NCBI RefSeq assembly: GCF_003576645.1
Contig: NC_044917.1
Location: 5,870,945 to 5,934,944 of the forward strand
Length of the DNA: 64,000 bases
Source of the DNA: Ipomoea triloba
Lineage: Eukaryota; Streptophyta; Magnoliopsida; Solanales; Convolvulaceae
Reading direction: 5' to 3'
Below the pieces are notes generated by a model that searched no databases, was not told the origin of the DNA, and worked only from the letters and a program-made list of their open reading frames with translations. A program made the translations under genes and the position numbers. Position 1 is the first letter of the stretch, and every line of letters begins with the position of its first letter. Below, in pieces: positions 11,721 to 23,126 of this stretch.

Positions 11721-12305
11721 TATGTGCAATTTCTCCCCCACCCCCTCCCCCTTGTCACCTTGTGATTCAGCTTTTAACATTCTTTGGACCAATGCCACTC
11801 TATATCACAAGGAAAATACTTCTTTTACTCTTAAATTTTACTCCCAATTTTTACTTAGTTTCAATCTTTCGTAAATATTGGATGTAAACAACTTTTTTTG
11901 GACCCAAAAGATAAAAATGTGATATTCATGCTTGTCACATTAGAGAGAATAATTAATGGAGTAAAATTTGAGAGTCTCCAGAAGAACTCCTATCTCTGTT
12001 TAGACTCTTTTTTTGGTGCTTCACTGTACTCATTTTGTGTCCTTTTGTCAATACTATTTCAGGAAAATCATCACTGCTTCCCTAATCATATTATTGTAGA
12101 GTTAATTAATTATTCTGGCTGGTTTGGTACTTATAGAAACATCTAAGGTTAAAGTTAACATTTTTCCTCACTAATAAGATGTTTTGAATCATTTGTTTTA
12201 GCCCAAATTTGTCATACACAAGGAGAAGCTAGTCATTTAAATATGATAATCATGTTTCATTCACTTGGTAACTCTTTTCAGAGTAAACTTTAACCACTTT
12301 ACTAC

Positions 12306-12318
12306 AATATTATTATTA

Positions 12319-12367
<49 letters not shown>
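12306..12367. repeat. (TTA)n microsatellite
   Basis: About 20 TTA units in a nearly perfect run, interrupted once by TTG. Confidence 0.95.
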
Positions 12368-13885
12368 CCTTGCTTGTGGTTGTTAGTGGTTACGAGACCA
12401 TGACTCATTGAGACATCAGACATTGACAAAGCCATCTGATCTTTCCAAGCTTTCACTTTAAGATTAGAGAAGATAATAATGATCCTATTCTTTCAAGAGC
12501 ATGGTTTCCTAAAAATAGATAACCTTAACCAAATTGGTCGGACAATTAACTTTGTAAGACAACATTTTAAATCTAACTTCTTGTGGAGTTTGATATTGAA
12601 AATTTGATAAAGATAATATTAAAATATTTGAATATATTTGGATAATAAATCCCTATTGAAGATCAAGTCATTTAAAATCGGAGGCTCTTCAATGAAAAAC
12701 AAGCTATATATACAAAGCCCTTATTTGAAGATTAAACCACTTGAATTTCGGAGGCCCTTCAATATAGCGTTCAATGCCCCTCAATGGAGTGTTCAATGCA
12801 TCAATTTACCAATCAGAGAATCATTCAGAGATCTTGTACCGACAATATATTGATACATACATGTAACCAAAATTTGAATTCCAAAATATTATTCAAAATT
12901 GTGCACACACATATCTATAACTAGTATAAATAATAAGTATGTTGGGGGAATTACCACCAAAGCACCCACCTCTAAGATAGTAGCTAGCTCGACAACGGGC
13001 CTAGAGCTCAACAAATACAATCCCAAACAACAAGCACGAATGAAGGAAGATAGTTGACTGAATTGGAAGCTCAGCTAGACCCACTCAATATCTCTAACGG
13101 TCATAATGATGTATCACGTAGTTATGCACAACAAATTTTGTACTATGACAACGTTAGAATATGTCGTGGATGATTGCAGAGAATCATGTCATTTTAGTAC
13201 TTGTAATCATTTCAAATTTTAGACCTAAAATAACAATTATAAATATTATTTTTATACCTTGAATTCGATTCCAACAAATATGTAGCACTACGCGTTGAGG
13301 AAGGCAGTTGAGAGTGGTGGGCATGAGCCATCCGAGTAGCATATGTGACAGCCCTCATGATCACACCCCCACCAGTAGTTACTTTCTCAAACAAAGCCAC
13401 ACTCCAAATGACGTTAACCGACCATCCATAAACCTAAGTACGTACCTTAAATTGGTGATTGAGGAACCATAATTATATGTATATATTTTAACTCTTAAAA
13501 CGCAAATTAAATTTTATAAGATGCTGAATGTGTATTAGAGCTTAATTACCACAATAATTGCGGCTTCATTAATGGCTTTATTGCCACTCTGGGCCTATGG
13601 AGATAACGTGTAACCTACAGCCTTTCTTTTTTTTTTTTTTTTTAATTAACTTTTATTTATTCAAAACAGAATACTTTAAATTTTAGTTGTCAAAATAAAT
13701 CAAAAGGTTATCCAACCTTAATTATTTAAATAATACATAAAAATTGTATCCATCTATTCTATTACAGATTAATTGATTTTATGATTATTTTATTTAATAT
13801 TACGTCAATGAGAAAGTTCTTAAAATACATCAATTTTTCAGAAAATGATATTTTTCCTCTTGAGTTATAGAGATAAACTTATTTT

Positions 13886-13888
13886 CTC

Positions 13889-13929
<41 letters not shown>

Positions 13930-13937
13930 TATCTGTG
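13886..13937. repeat. Compound (TA)n(CA)n(CG)n microsatellite
   Basis: About 12 TA units pass directly into about 10 AC units and then GTGTGCGCGCG. The alternating purine-pyrimidine tract could adopt Z-DNA. Confidence 0.9.
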
Positions 13938-14347
13938 TGCGCGCGCATTCACTTTTTCCCACAAAGTGATTATTTTTATCCAATTGTTAACTATTTATCG
14001 TTGACATTCAAAATACTAAAAGAGAGACTTTTAGAAATATTATTAGATAAATCTTTCAATATCATATAGCTTGTTTAACCCAAATGCACAAAATAAATAA
14101 AATAATTTCCTCTAATTCATATTTTTTAATCTTAATTGCATGTCCAAAAACAAGAATTGAGAAAACAATTTCGGTCAATTAGGTAAATTTAAGTTAAAAG
14201 AGGAATATAATATTATTGAGAGATTTAACTAATATTCTTAGAAAAAAACTCAGTTCCTATTTTTTTTTTTATAAAAAAAATTGAATGTTCACCGTGAATA
14301 AATAATGAGTCTGAATAAAAATAGGCGGCAACTTTGGAGATAATTGA

Positions 14348-14373
14348 GGGGATGGGGGGAGGGGGGGTGGGGG
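14348..14373 (+). other. G-quadruplex-capable guanine tract
   Basis: Four guanine runs of 4-7 bases, separated by 1-2 bases, lie within 26 bases on the plus strand. The tract sits in an otherwise AT-rich intergenic region. Confidence 0.8.
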
Positions 14374-15639
14374 ATAAGTCATATCATAGGGAATAAGTTA
14401 TATCATCATAACTTAAGGAAAGAAGTGTCATTTTTTAAATCTTTCAATAATAATAATATATTTTTTATATAGTTGTATTTAATATTAACATTTGTTGGAA
14501 TTTTGTGTTTGGTCAGATTTTTGTAGAGTATTTAGTTTTTTTGGCTTTTTCTTGTAAATTATATATATTTAAAAAAAAAAGTGAAAACATTAAAAATATA
14601 AAGTTGGTAATTGATGAGGATCTTGCAAAATCTTAGCCGAAGCCTATACTTTTGACCAATAGATATCAACACTCTTGAGGCTATGGTGGGAAATTATAAA
14701 TATATGTATATATTTTTAAGGTGCAAGTAAAGCTATTTCTTGGTTGTAGTTCGTTCCTATTTAATAGCCACTAATCAAAATTAACAGTAGTGGATTAGTG
14801 ATTGGTTTTTAATAATTGAATATGCTATATGGCGCCGCTGCTATCACTTCACTCCTCTTTTTACACAATAAAAAAACATTAAATCCACATCAGCAGACAC
14901 AGATGGCAAAGTCTGGGATAAAGTCTGATCTACTGAAAAAAAGTGGTAATTATTAAGAAGCTGTCCATCAAGATTTTTTGGAGCTCCCCAGAGCCCAAGG
15001 TCAAGCAAATGCCCAAATTTGACCATTCTGCATGAGAAATATATGTATCATATATCGTGTTCATGTTAATTACGAGATTCCTTCTACAAAGACAACATGG
15101 AAAAACATGTAATCTTTTTCAGATTCTGGAAGTGGAAGTTTACAATTAATTGTCGTTAAGATCACCTATGTACTGTTGGATCTCTGGACATTTTGTTTAC
15201 GGATTGTTAGCTTAGATTTTGCGGTACTTAGAAAGATTCTAAATACATTTATGGCATGTTTGGCTGAGTGTAGAAATTCAATGAATTTTCAAACTACATT
15301 ATTTGATTGAAGCGAATTGGAATTCTATGAATTGCAATTCATGGGGTACCATATAAATTGCAATTCGATGAAGAGGAGGGGCAATTTTATTGGTGTAAAG
15401 ACAATTTTGCCAATCTTCTCATACCCTTTGTCTTTTAAAAAAAATAATTTGAAAGAAATATTATTATTATTATTATGAAGCGTAAAATTGAAAACAAAAT
15501 GTAAATGAACAACACAAATAACACTAAGAACAAACACTTATACTACTATTTTTATTTTAATTAATACGCAGTAACTAACATTATAACTCTTATTAAATTT
15601 TATATTAGATATATGTTAGAGTGCACTAAAAAAATTATT

Positions 15640-15745
15640 TGCTAATGATCTTATGGTCAAACAGCATGAAGTGAGTCTTCTAAATAAAATGTCATAAATT
15701 CAAACTTTAGTGGGAGTAATATTGACTTTTTGTACTCTAAATTAA
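15640..15745 (+). repeat. Diverged copy of SINE-like family B
   Basis: The ordered blocks 'GATCTTATGGTCAAACAGCAT', 'AAATGTCATAAATTCAAACTTTAGTGGGAG' and 'TATTGACTTTTTGTACT' parallel the family-B copies at 34285 and 40262 (CTTGTGGTCTAGTGGCAT, GTGAGTTTGAGTCTCAG, TATTGACTCTTTGTGCT). The A- and B-box-like spacing is kept, but the B box is mutated. Confidence 0.45.
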
Positions 15746-15863
15746 AAAATACTACAATGTAGGGTCACGATAAAAAAAAAAAACCATTTCATTTTATTTT
15801 TTATTCATCTGCCGAGGAATTGGCGGCAGTGAAGGATAACGACCACTTGTCATCCTAACAACA

Positions 15864-16070
15864 GTGTTGTCTTCATGTTTCGCCGAACTCGTAAGCTGCC
15901 GGAATCTGAATTCAGTTATCCTGAAATTTCCAGACATTCCCATATTAGATCTCTCTACAAAAAACCACAATCTTCATTCTTTTGGCTCTGCATCCTTGCA
16001 AGATTCTTTTCGGGTTCTTTATGGGTGCATGAATCCATCTAGGGTCCGCGTATCTTCACTCAACTACTAA
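15864..16070 (+). other. Possible upstream ORF in the 5' leader of the CorA-like gene
   Basis: A 68-codon ATG-started frame ends just before a good donor (TAG|GTATGTG, exon end about 16083). If 15840-16083 is the first, non-coding exon and 16446 (after TTTCAG) the next, this would be an uORF in the mature leader. The peptide resembles nothing I recognise, so it may be chance. Confidence 0.3.
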
Positions 16071-16546
16071 CAACTTCTTCTAGGTATGTGTTCATTTCAC
16101 AACAAGACTTTTTTCTTGGATAAAAACAGAACCCATTTTTAATTTAATACCGTATGACTCTGAATTTGATCGAATGTCTGATATGTTACAATGAAAATTC
16201 GAGTGAATTCTTACAATTCTTGTGAGGCTGTTGTTTTAGTCTTGCTTAAATCCGACATCAATTTGTGAATTAATGTCAATTGTAGTACTATTTGTCATAT
16301 TCATTCGGTTGAGAAAATGGGCATTTGCAGAATTAGTCGTTTTTTGCAGTGTCATTGGGGTTATCTTCTTCTCTGATGGGTTTATTAAGTTAGATTCAAT
16401 AAGATGGCTATATGAAAATTTGAATGCCCCTTTCTCACATTTCAGTTCCATCTTATGTGGCAACTGGCAAGGATATTAATGTCAAGAACCTTATTAGGAA
16501 CATTTGATAATATCGCTAGCTGCTGCTGAAGAATGCTAAAAGGAAC

Positions 16547-19370
16547 ATGCCTAGTGCAGCTGAAGTGAACCCGGGCATGAACACTGAGGCGATTAACCAA
16601 CCGAATCGCAAACAACATTTGTCCAGAGATGTCATGCTGGGTAGTGAATTATGGACTGATGGCCTAATTTGTGCCTTTGAATTTGTCCGAGGCCCCTCGA
16701 AGAAAAAAGGCGCTGTAAGATCGTTTATGAAAAATGAATCCAGGTGCCAGAATGGTTGCAGAGTGGTGCCTACAAACTCGGTGTCTAAATGTGTGACCAC
16801 TTATATATCACTTAAAGATATTGATAATAAAGATTGCGTGGAACGTTGTTCTGTAAACGATTCTGAAGCTACCAACATTGATTCTGTGGATTGCCAAAAT
16901 TATTGTGATGAGCATCATGCGGGCTGTTTTCATCCCCTAGAAAGATCTTCTGGTAATTACTGGATACAAATCGGGTGGACCAGAATATCTGAGCTCCTAC
17001 AAACAGTGCAAATTGATGCTGATTGGGCATCACAGCCCTTTGATTTCACAGACGAGGAAGATGATGTCACTGTTGCAGATGTTGCAGCACCCTATTGGGA
17101 ACGCCCTGTGGGACCTACTTGGTGGTGTCATGTAGCAGCTGATCACCCGTTTATCAATGCATGGCTAAGCAATGCTCAGTGGTTGCATCCGGCAATTAGC
17201 ATTGCGTTGAGAGATGAAAGTAAGCTGATTAGTGAAAGGATGAAACATCTCCTATATGAGGTATTTCTCTACTAATTTGACATCATATTCTAGTTTGAGC
17301 TTATCGTGCTTTTCCTTTTTGCCCAATTCTTGCTCAATGTTAAATTACCGAGTGAACATATATGGAGTGTGCTATATTCAGGTTCCAGTTAGAGTTGCGG
17401 GTGGATTATTGTTTGAGCTCTTAGGGCAGTCAGTAGGTGACCCTTATGTTCAGGAAGAGGACATCCCAGTTGTCGTGCGATCATGGCAATCACAAAACTT
17501 TCTGTTAACTGCCTTGCACATTAAAGGGACTGCATCAAATATAAACGTGTTAGGTATTACAGAAGTCCAGGTCTGTCAATAGCTGTCCAAAGAATTTTCT
17601 TCCACTGCTTTTGTTGCACTTCTCACATTAGTTGAGTAAGCGATTGAGTTGCTTTACTTTTTATCATCTGTATGTCTTAATGGAACAGGAACTGCTTGCT
17701 GCTGGTTGTTTTAATGCACCGAAAACAATCCATGAAGTCATAGCCCTCATAGCTTGTCGCCTTGCCCGCTGGGATGACAGGTGGCTGTTTTCAATTTCTA
17801 GTTATCCTTATTCATTGTTAGGTTATACTGTGTGTTTCAGCCCTTGATTTTGGAAACTGAAAGACTCGGTCCTGGATTGTGACTTCAATTAGATCACGAG
17901 GATGCCGTTGTCTCAATTTTATCAGTTCATGTTCCTTATTCAGAAATAAAGACCTTTTCACTCTTTAATGTAAAACTGAAAATTAGACCTTCTTTTATTC
18001 TTTCTCGGGATAGTAATACCTAATTTCCCCCTATTGATTTCTAGGTTATTTCGTAAATACATTTTTGGGGAAGCTGATGAAGTTGAATTGAAGTTTATGA
18101 ACAGGTTTGATGCTAAGTCCTAATTGGAGCACTTCACAGTTGATTTAATTGATTCCATGACAAGCAGTTTCCTTTTCTATATTTTGTAACTCGATTAAGT
18201 ATGCTTTGCACGTGAACAGGAGAACTCATGAGGATATGCACTTGTTTAGCATAATTTTGAATCAAGAAATCAGAAGGTTATCAACACAGGTAGCTTCATA
18301 TTCATGGATGCCATTGTGTTAAGATATGCACTAAGGCAAATCCCAGTGCTCTGTATAATTTATTGTCTATTTATATAGAAGTGAAGCATAACGTTTTTTT
18401 TTTTTGAAAACAAGTGAAGCATAACGTTGGTAATGAATTAATTAACAAATTGGCTTAACCTTTCACTGATAGGTTATAAGGGTGAAATGGTCTTTACATG
18501 CGAGAGAGGAGATTGTATTCGAGCTTCTCCAACACTTGAAAGGGAATGCAGCGAGGAGTATGCTTGAAGGGTTACGAAAGAGCACAAGGGAAATGATTCA
18601 GGAGCAAGAAGCAGTTCGTGGTCGCTTGTTTACAATTCAAGATGTTATGCAGAGCACTGTCCGCGCATGGCTGCAGGTACATCGTTCTCCTCTGTAGCCA
18701 CTGTTTCTAGCAACAAAGGTATCATGGCGACGGGGTAACCCCAGCCAAAATGCCAAGAGATCTATGCTTGTAACCACAAGGTCACGAATTCGAATCCTTG
18801 CCACCTTGGTTTGAGCTGATCAGCTATGGGTAACCTAGACTGGTTGGTTTACTTCGTTGTGGTCCTTTACCAGCATGAGTCACAAGGCGGGGTTGTGAGG
18901 TTTCCCTCGTCATCCAAAAAAAAAGATAAGATATCATGGCGACATTTCAATAAAAGTATCTTACTATAGGACTATGATTTCAGGATCAGAGTTTACGGGT
19001 GCAACACAACCTAGGAGTCTTCGGAGGGTGTGGCCTCATTCTTTCTATTATCACCGGGCTCTTTGGGATAAATGTGGATGGCATTCCTGGATCTGAAGGG
19101 TGCCCGTACGCATTCGCCTTCTTTTCTCTCGCTCTTGTCTTGCTCGGGGTTGTATTGATCGTTATTGGACTGATTTATCTGGGGCTGAAAAGTCCGGCCA
19201 TTGAAAAACAGGTTGAGGTCAGAAAACTCGAGCTCCAGGAACTTGTGAAGATGTTCCAGCAGGAAGCAGAATCCCATGCTCAAGTCAGAAGAACTTCTGT
19301 GCTACCCCCGATCCAACCTGGTCCTAAAGGTATAATATCTGATGGCGAGAACTATATCCTAATTGGATGA
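16547..19370 (+). CDS. CorA-like magnesium transporter family protein
   Basis: Seven coding exons (16547-17260, 17382-17570, 17689-17780, 18045-18104, 18220-18289, 18473-18676, 18984-19370) join in consistent phases to 571 residues. The C-terminal exon carries the CorA hallmark: a membrane segment (about 455-470), the pore-motif position reading FGIN (GIN at 471-473, where classic CorA has GMN), a short acidic/polar loop, and a second membrane segment (FFSLALVLLGVVLIVIGLIYLGL). Upstream are the long soluble region and helix of CorA-type channels (VMQSTVRAWLQ...). The sequence matches the plant 'Mg transporter CorA-like' subfamily (At1g29820, At1g29830, At2g42950) rather than the MRS2/MGT family. 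Function within this subfamily is poorly defined, so Mg2+ transport is family inference. The start is the first ATG of the long exon; in-frame stops lie just upstream. A SINE sits in the last intron. Confidence 0.88.
18732..18931 (+). mobile_element. tRNA-derived SINE (family A) with 12-bp target duplication
   Basis: The direct repeat TATCATGGCGAC at 18720-18731 and 18932-18943 flanks a 200-bp body ending in an A-rich tail (AAAAAAAAAGATAAGA). The head carries a tRNA-like B box (ACGAATTCGAATCC at about 18784-18797). Target duplication, internal RNA polymerase III promoter-like box, short length and A-rich 3' end together define a SINE. It lies in the final intron of the CorA-like gene, same strand. 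Diverged relatives are at 10755, 4020 (-) and 46985 (-). Confidence 0.8.
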
Positions 19371-20081
19371 ACATTTCTTCACCTGAATCCTGCATTGCAA
19401 TTAGAAGTGATTTTGCAGGTTATCCCTGTGTTTTTGGTACATTTGAGAAAAGGAAGAGACACTACATTCTAGTTTTCACTTCTTTTTTTTTTTTCCTTCC
19501 TGCATAATGTAATGGAACCATGGGACGAGATGAGACTAATACAGTCGAGTTTTGGTCAGTTCCATTCAAGGACTATGCTGCATAGTGCATACACGTGTTG
19601 CGATTTAGCTTGAATAGCATCATTCTTTATCAAGAGTTTAATATAGTTTGGCAGATTATTACATGTAGTTCTTCCCCAGTTAGTTGGGCCCTGGGTGGTA
19701 TAGAACTGGCCCAATCGGCCCAAAATTAGTACTAAACAATACATTGCTACATTTTGTGTAGCAATCAAACCAATTTTATAACAGCTCTTTAAATATAAAT
19801 AGCAAAATACGAAATTAAGAGTAGTAAATAAAAAATGGTTCATACTACTTTGATTTACAGGAAAGTCTATCGTCATAACTTATAAATTGGGTAAAGTTTA
19901 TCTTGTAGCCTTAATCAATAAATAACTAAAAAGAAGTAAATCAGTCAAAGCTGATTAGTTCTAATCAAGAAATTCAATAGATATTTTATAAAGAATTAAA
20001 TTTAAAATTTTGTGATTATCAACTTGGCTATAAAATAAAGCACATGGTCTAGTAGAAAACTCACAAAAGCGCAAGGGCTAA
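19371..20081. other. 3' UTR of the CorA-like gene and intergenic sequence
   Basis: The first roughly 200 bases look like a 3' UTR (T-rich, ending about 19550). Two GGCCCA-type motifs lie near 19685-19722. No gene is seen. Confidence 0.4.
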
Positions 20082-20732
20082 GGCCTTCTCCAAAGAAGGT
20101 GTCAAATGCTATTTTGGTGGGGAAATTTGGTGTAATCACCCCTCCAATGAAGGTGCCATTTCCCATTAAAATGGCATTGGTGAACAATGCAATGTCATAT
20201 ATAGCGTTACAGTCTTCATTAACGCCATTTTAGTGCAGAAAATTTTTTATTTTTTATTTTTTTATTTTGTCCTTGTTTATTCCTTTTGTATCCTTTTTTT
20301 TTTGTTTTTTTTATGTATTTACATATGTTAAATACTTAAACATAAAATTTATATAATTAAAAATAAATTATATAATTTGAAAAATCTCATCAAGATTAAA
20401 TAAGACTAATATTGAATATATGTGAGAACGATATGGTAATTCTCAAAATTAAATGTAAATATATGTTATATTATTGTGGAATAAAAATATTATTCGCATT
20501 ACAATTATATATTATATTAAAATAATTTGTATTAATATAAAATTTTAATTCATGAGAATAAAAATTATTTTAGTGTAGGAATAAATTAAAAATTGGTGTA
20601 AATGAGTTGAAGATTAATAAAATTTAGTATAAGAATATTTGAAATTTAAAAAAGAAAGTATAAAAATATTTGAGAATATTTTTTTTTGGGTGAGTTAGTG
20701 TTGAAATCTGATATTTTGAGTTGGAGATAGCC
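20082..20732. mobile_element. Probable PIF/Harbinger-type MITE
   Basis: The left end GGCCTTCTCCAA and the reverse complement of the right end GGCTATCTCCAA form a short terminal inverted repeat. Both are flanked by the trinucleotide TAA (20079-20081 and 20733-20735), the TWA target duplication expected for this superfamily. The interior is very AT-rich and non-coding. The inverted repeat is only about 12 bp, so the boundary call is moderate. Confidence 0.45.
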
Positions 20733-20735
20733 TAA

Positions 20736-22545
20736 CTTAAGGGGTGGTCCAACCCAACTCGCTACCCTACATAGATGATAGATCAATAGAGCATAGCACA
20801 TAGGGGCTGGAGACATGACCTGCATGCAGTGTGGATGGTTGAAGTTCTATTTACCATCCAAACTGCCCCTAAGTTAAGCCTAGGAACTAGCTAGGATGAG
20901 TATGACCATGAGTCATGACCATGTATAGTGCTATCCACATTATTATTGAACAATCATTTTGACACAAAACCGAAAAGAAAGAACAATCATTTTGACAAAA
21001 ATGGCATTTGCCTATAAAACTTTTGAAAGAACTTCTCTAGAAAGTTTAATTACCCTTCCCTCTTTCTTTTTTCCTTCATGAGTTATGACTTCTATTTTGG
21101 AATGGTAGTGAAAAGTAAAACTAGCTGAGTTTTACTACACATATTTCTAATTTTTATTCTCCCTTTGACTCTTTTATATTGCAATTATAAGGCATTTTTA
21201 TTATGTAAGCCCTACCAAATTATTGAGTTACTCAAAACTTATATATGAAAATCATGTTTTAGATGAGAACGTGAAAACTGCACAAGTGTAAACAATTTAT
21301 TACATGAATGCACACAATCTATTCTAGGGTCTCCACCGTCATTCAAGCTTACGTGGGAGTAGAATGTATGTATTCATGTAATAAATTGTGTGCACTCATG
21401 CATTAGTTCGTAGATTCTAACATAAAATGCATTTATATCTATCTGTGTAGTTGCATGGTGTATTGTTGGGATTTTTCATTTTGTTGAAATTTATTAAATA
21501 AGTTTAATTGGTTTGGATATTAATATAATTAATTGGGTTCAGTTTTAATTTGAATTTACTTAAATGACAGATACGGAGTATATGTTTTGTTGTCATCCCT
21601 ATTATGTTTTATGGTAAAAACTTGTATGAGAGCGTTGATTCTTGTCCGTGATCAACCATTGAAAAAAAATAGTTGGATAAAGAGTACTAATTTGAGGATG
21701 TTAAATTAATTTGTCTTAGTTAGCTTTTACTGAGACTCGGAACTGTCTTCATCATCTCAATCTTTAGTGAAGCTTAGTTTTTTTTTTAGTTGATTGTGTC
21801 TCTATTGCATCTTGTTTACTGGTGGTAGTGAATGAGGAGGATTCGTGCAATGATGTTATGGTATATGATACCATGTGTTTTCCTTATTGTGTATAGGATT
21901 TAGACCGCAGTTGTATTATGTATTCTTCATCTTGTATCAATGTATTTATGCTACTCTTGAATTTTCAAGAATATCTTAGTAGTTTTGATTATGCCTAATT
22001 CGTCATTAACAATTTGTATTTTGTATTAGAAACGTAATTTATTCCTTCCACAAACCAAATAATAAAAGAAAATTCATACTCCATACATGACCTATATTTG
22101 ATTCCCTGCATATTCCATTTCTTCCCGAATAAGATTCATATTTCTCTAAAATTCATTTTGTGAACCAACTTTCGAATTATTTTAGGATTCATAGTCATAC
22201 TTAATATAATAACCTCAATGAGTTTCACCAAGACAACCGCTAATTGTGCTAATGACAATAATTTTAAGTGATCTTTGACTAAGTGAAGACATAAAGTTCA
22301 CTTTAATGAAACATTTCTAACACTGTACTCTTTCTCAACCTAGGAGAATTTTGGCAATTCCATAGGGGCAAAAACATTAACGGAAGTATGAAGTTAATGA
22401 TTCCATCGGCGTCAAACATTAACAGAGCCATGGGGCTATTTAAGAGAATAGTCAATAATAATTAAGGGTAAGATAAGAAAATCAGTTAAAATCTTTAATT
22501 AGAAATTAATATGAACTATTCATATTGGCTCCTATTAAATTTTTA

Positions 22546-22579
<34 letters not shown>

Positions 22580-23120
22580 TTGTATAATGATCCGATCCGA
22601 CTTTTCTCACGAATAAGGATCCGTAAGATGGTATTACAAAAGTATGACCCTAGTTTTATAATGAGTAATATACTATTATTCCATAGAATAAATTTTGTTA
22701 GATACGATTTTTTTTTAATTGACTATTAAATCAATGGCCTCAGATCAAGACAATTAATCAATTCGATTGCACATCAAACCGAATCTATCTTAATTAAAGA
22801 TATCTATATATAGTTTTCCTTTGTCATTTATTTCAAAAATTTTTAATATATTTTATAAATAGTAAAGATTATGTTAAAGAAAACGGGATCATATTATAAT
22901 AACCGTTGAATATTCCTCCTTACTAATGAGGGTGATAATTGGTTTAAAGCGGCCACATGAAATGACATACAACGAAGACTTTACTATACTCCCATGATGT
23001 GATATCCAAGAGTTATATCATCAATATCGTGTACCATATGTCCATATATGATCCAAAATATGTTGTTTTGTAAATTACATAAATAGTATTTTTAGCGATC
23101 TTCTTCTTTTTTTTTCTTTT
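20736..23120. other. AT-rich intergenic region, no supportable gene
   Basis: This holds a small hairpin-like repeat (about 21293-21390, arms CAATTTATTACATGAAT and its complement), a (TTA)n array (22543-22580) and one TACGGAGTA 9-mer (21572-21580). The remainder shows nothing recognisable. Confidence 0.5.
22543..22580. repeat. (TTA)n microsatellite
   Basis: About 12 TTA units in a perfect run. Confidence 0.9.
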
Positions 23121-23126
23121 AATAAG

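Larger units (their letters stand above)
11721..15840. other. Long AT-rich intergenic region with microsatellites, no supportable gene
   Basis: This is the shared upstream region of the divergent X8 and CorA-like genes. It holds a (TTA)n array (12306-12367), a diverged SINE-like block near 12520-12600, a somewhat more GC-balanced unclassified patch at 12950-13420 that could be old retroelement debris, poly-T at 13628, a TA/CA/CG microsatellite (13886-13937), a G-quadruplex-capable tract (14348-14373), and a SINE-like B copy near 15640-15740. All listed open frames are short and lack coding signal. Confidence 0.55.

Noticed and set aside
12950..13420. Retrotransposon coding fragment suggested by less AT-rich composition and a TGTTGGGGGAATT start
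   Set aside because: No gag-pol motif, no LTR pair, no target duplication could be found; left as unclassified.
18780..18800. tRNA gene suggested by a B-box-like GAATTCGAATCC
   Set aside because: No cloverleaf can be formed around it and it lies inside a SINE with target duplication.
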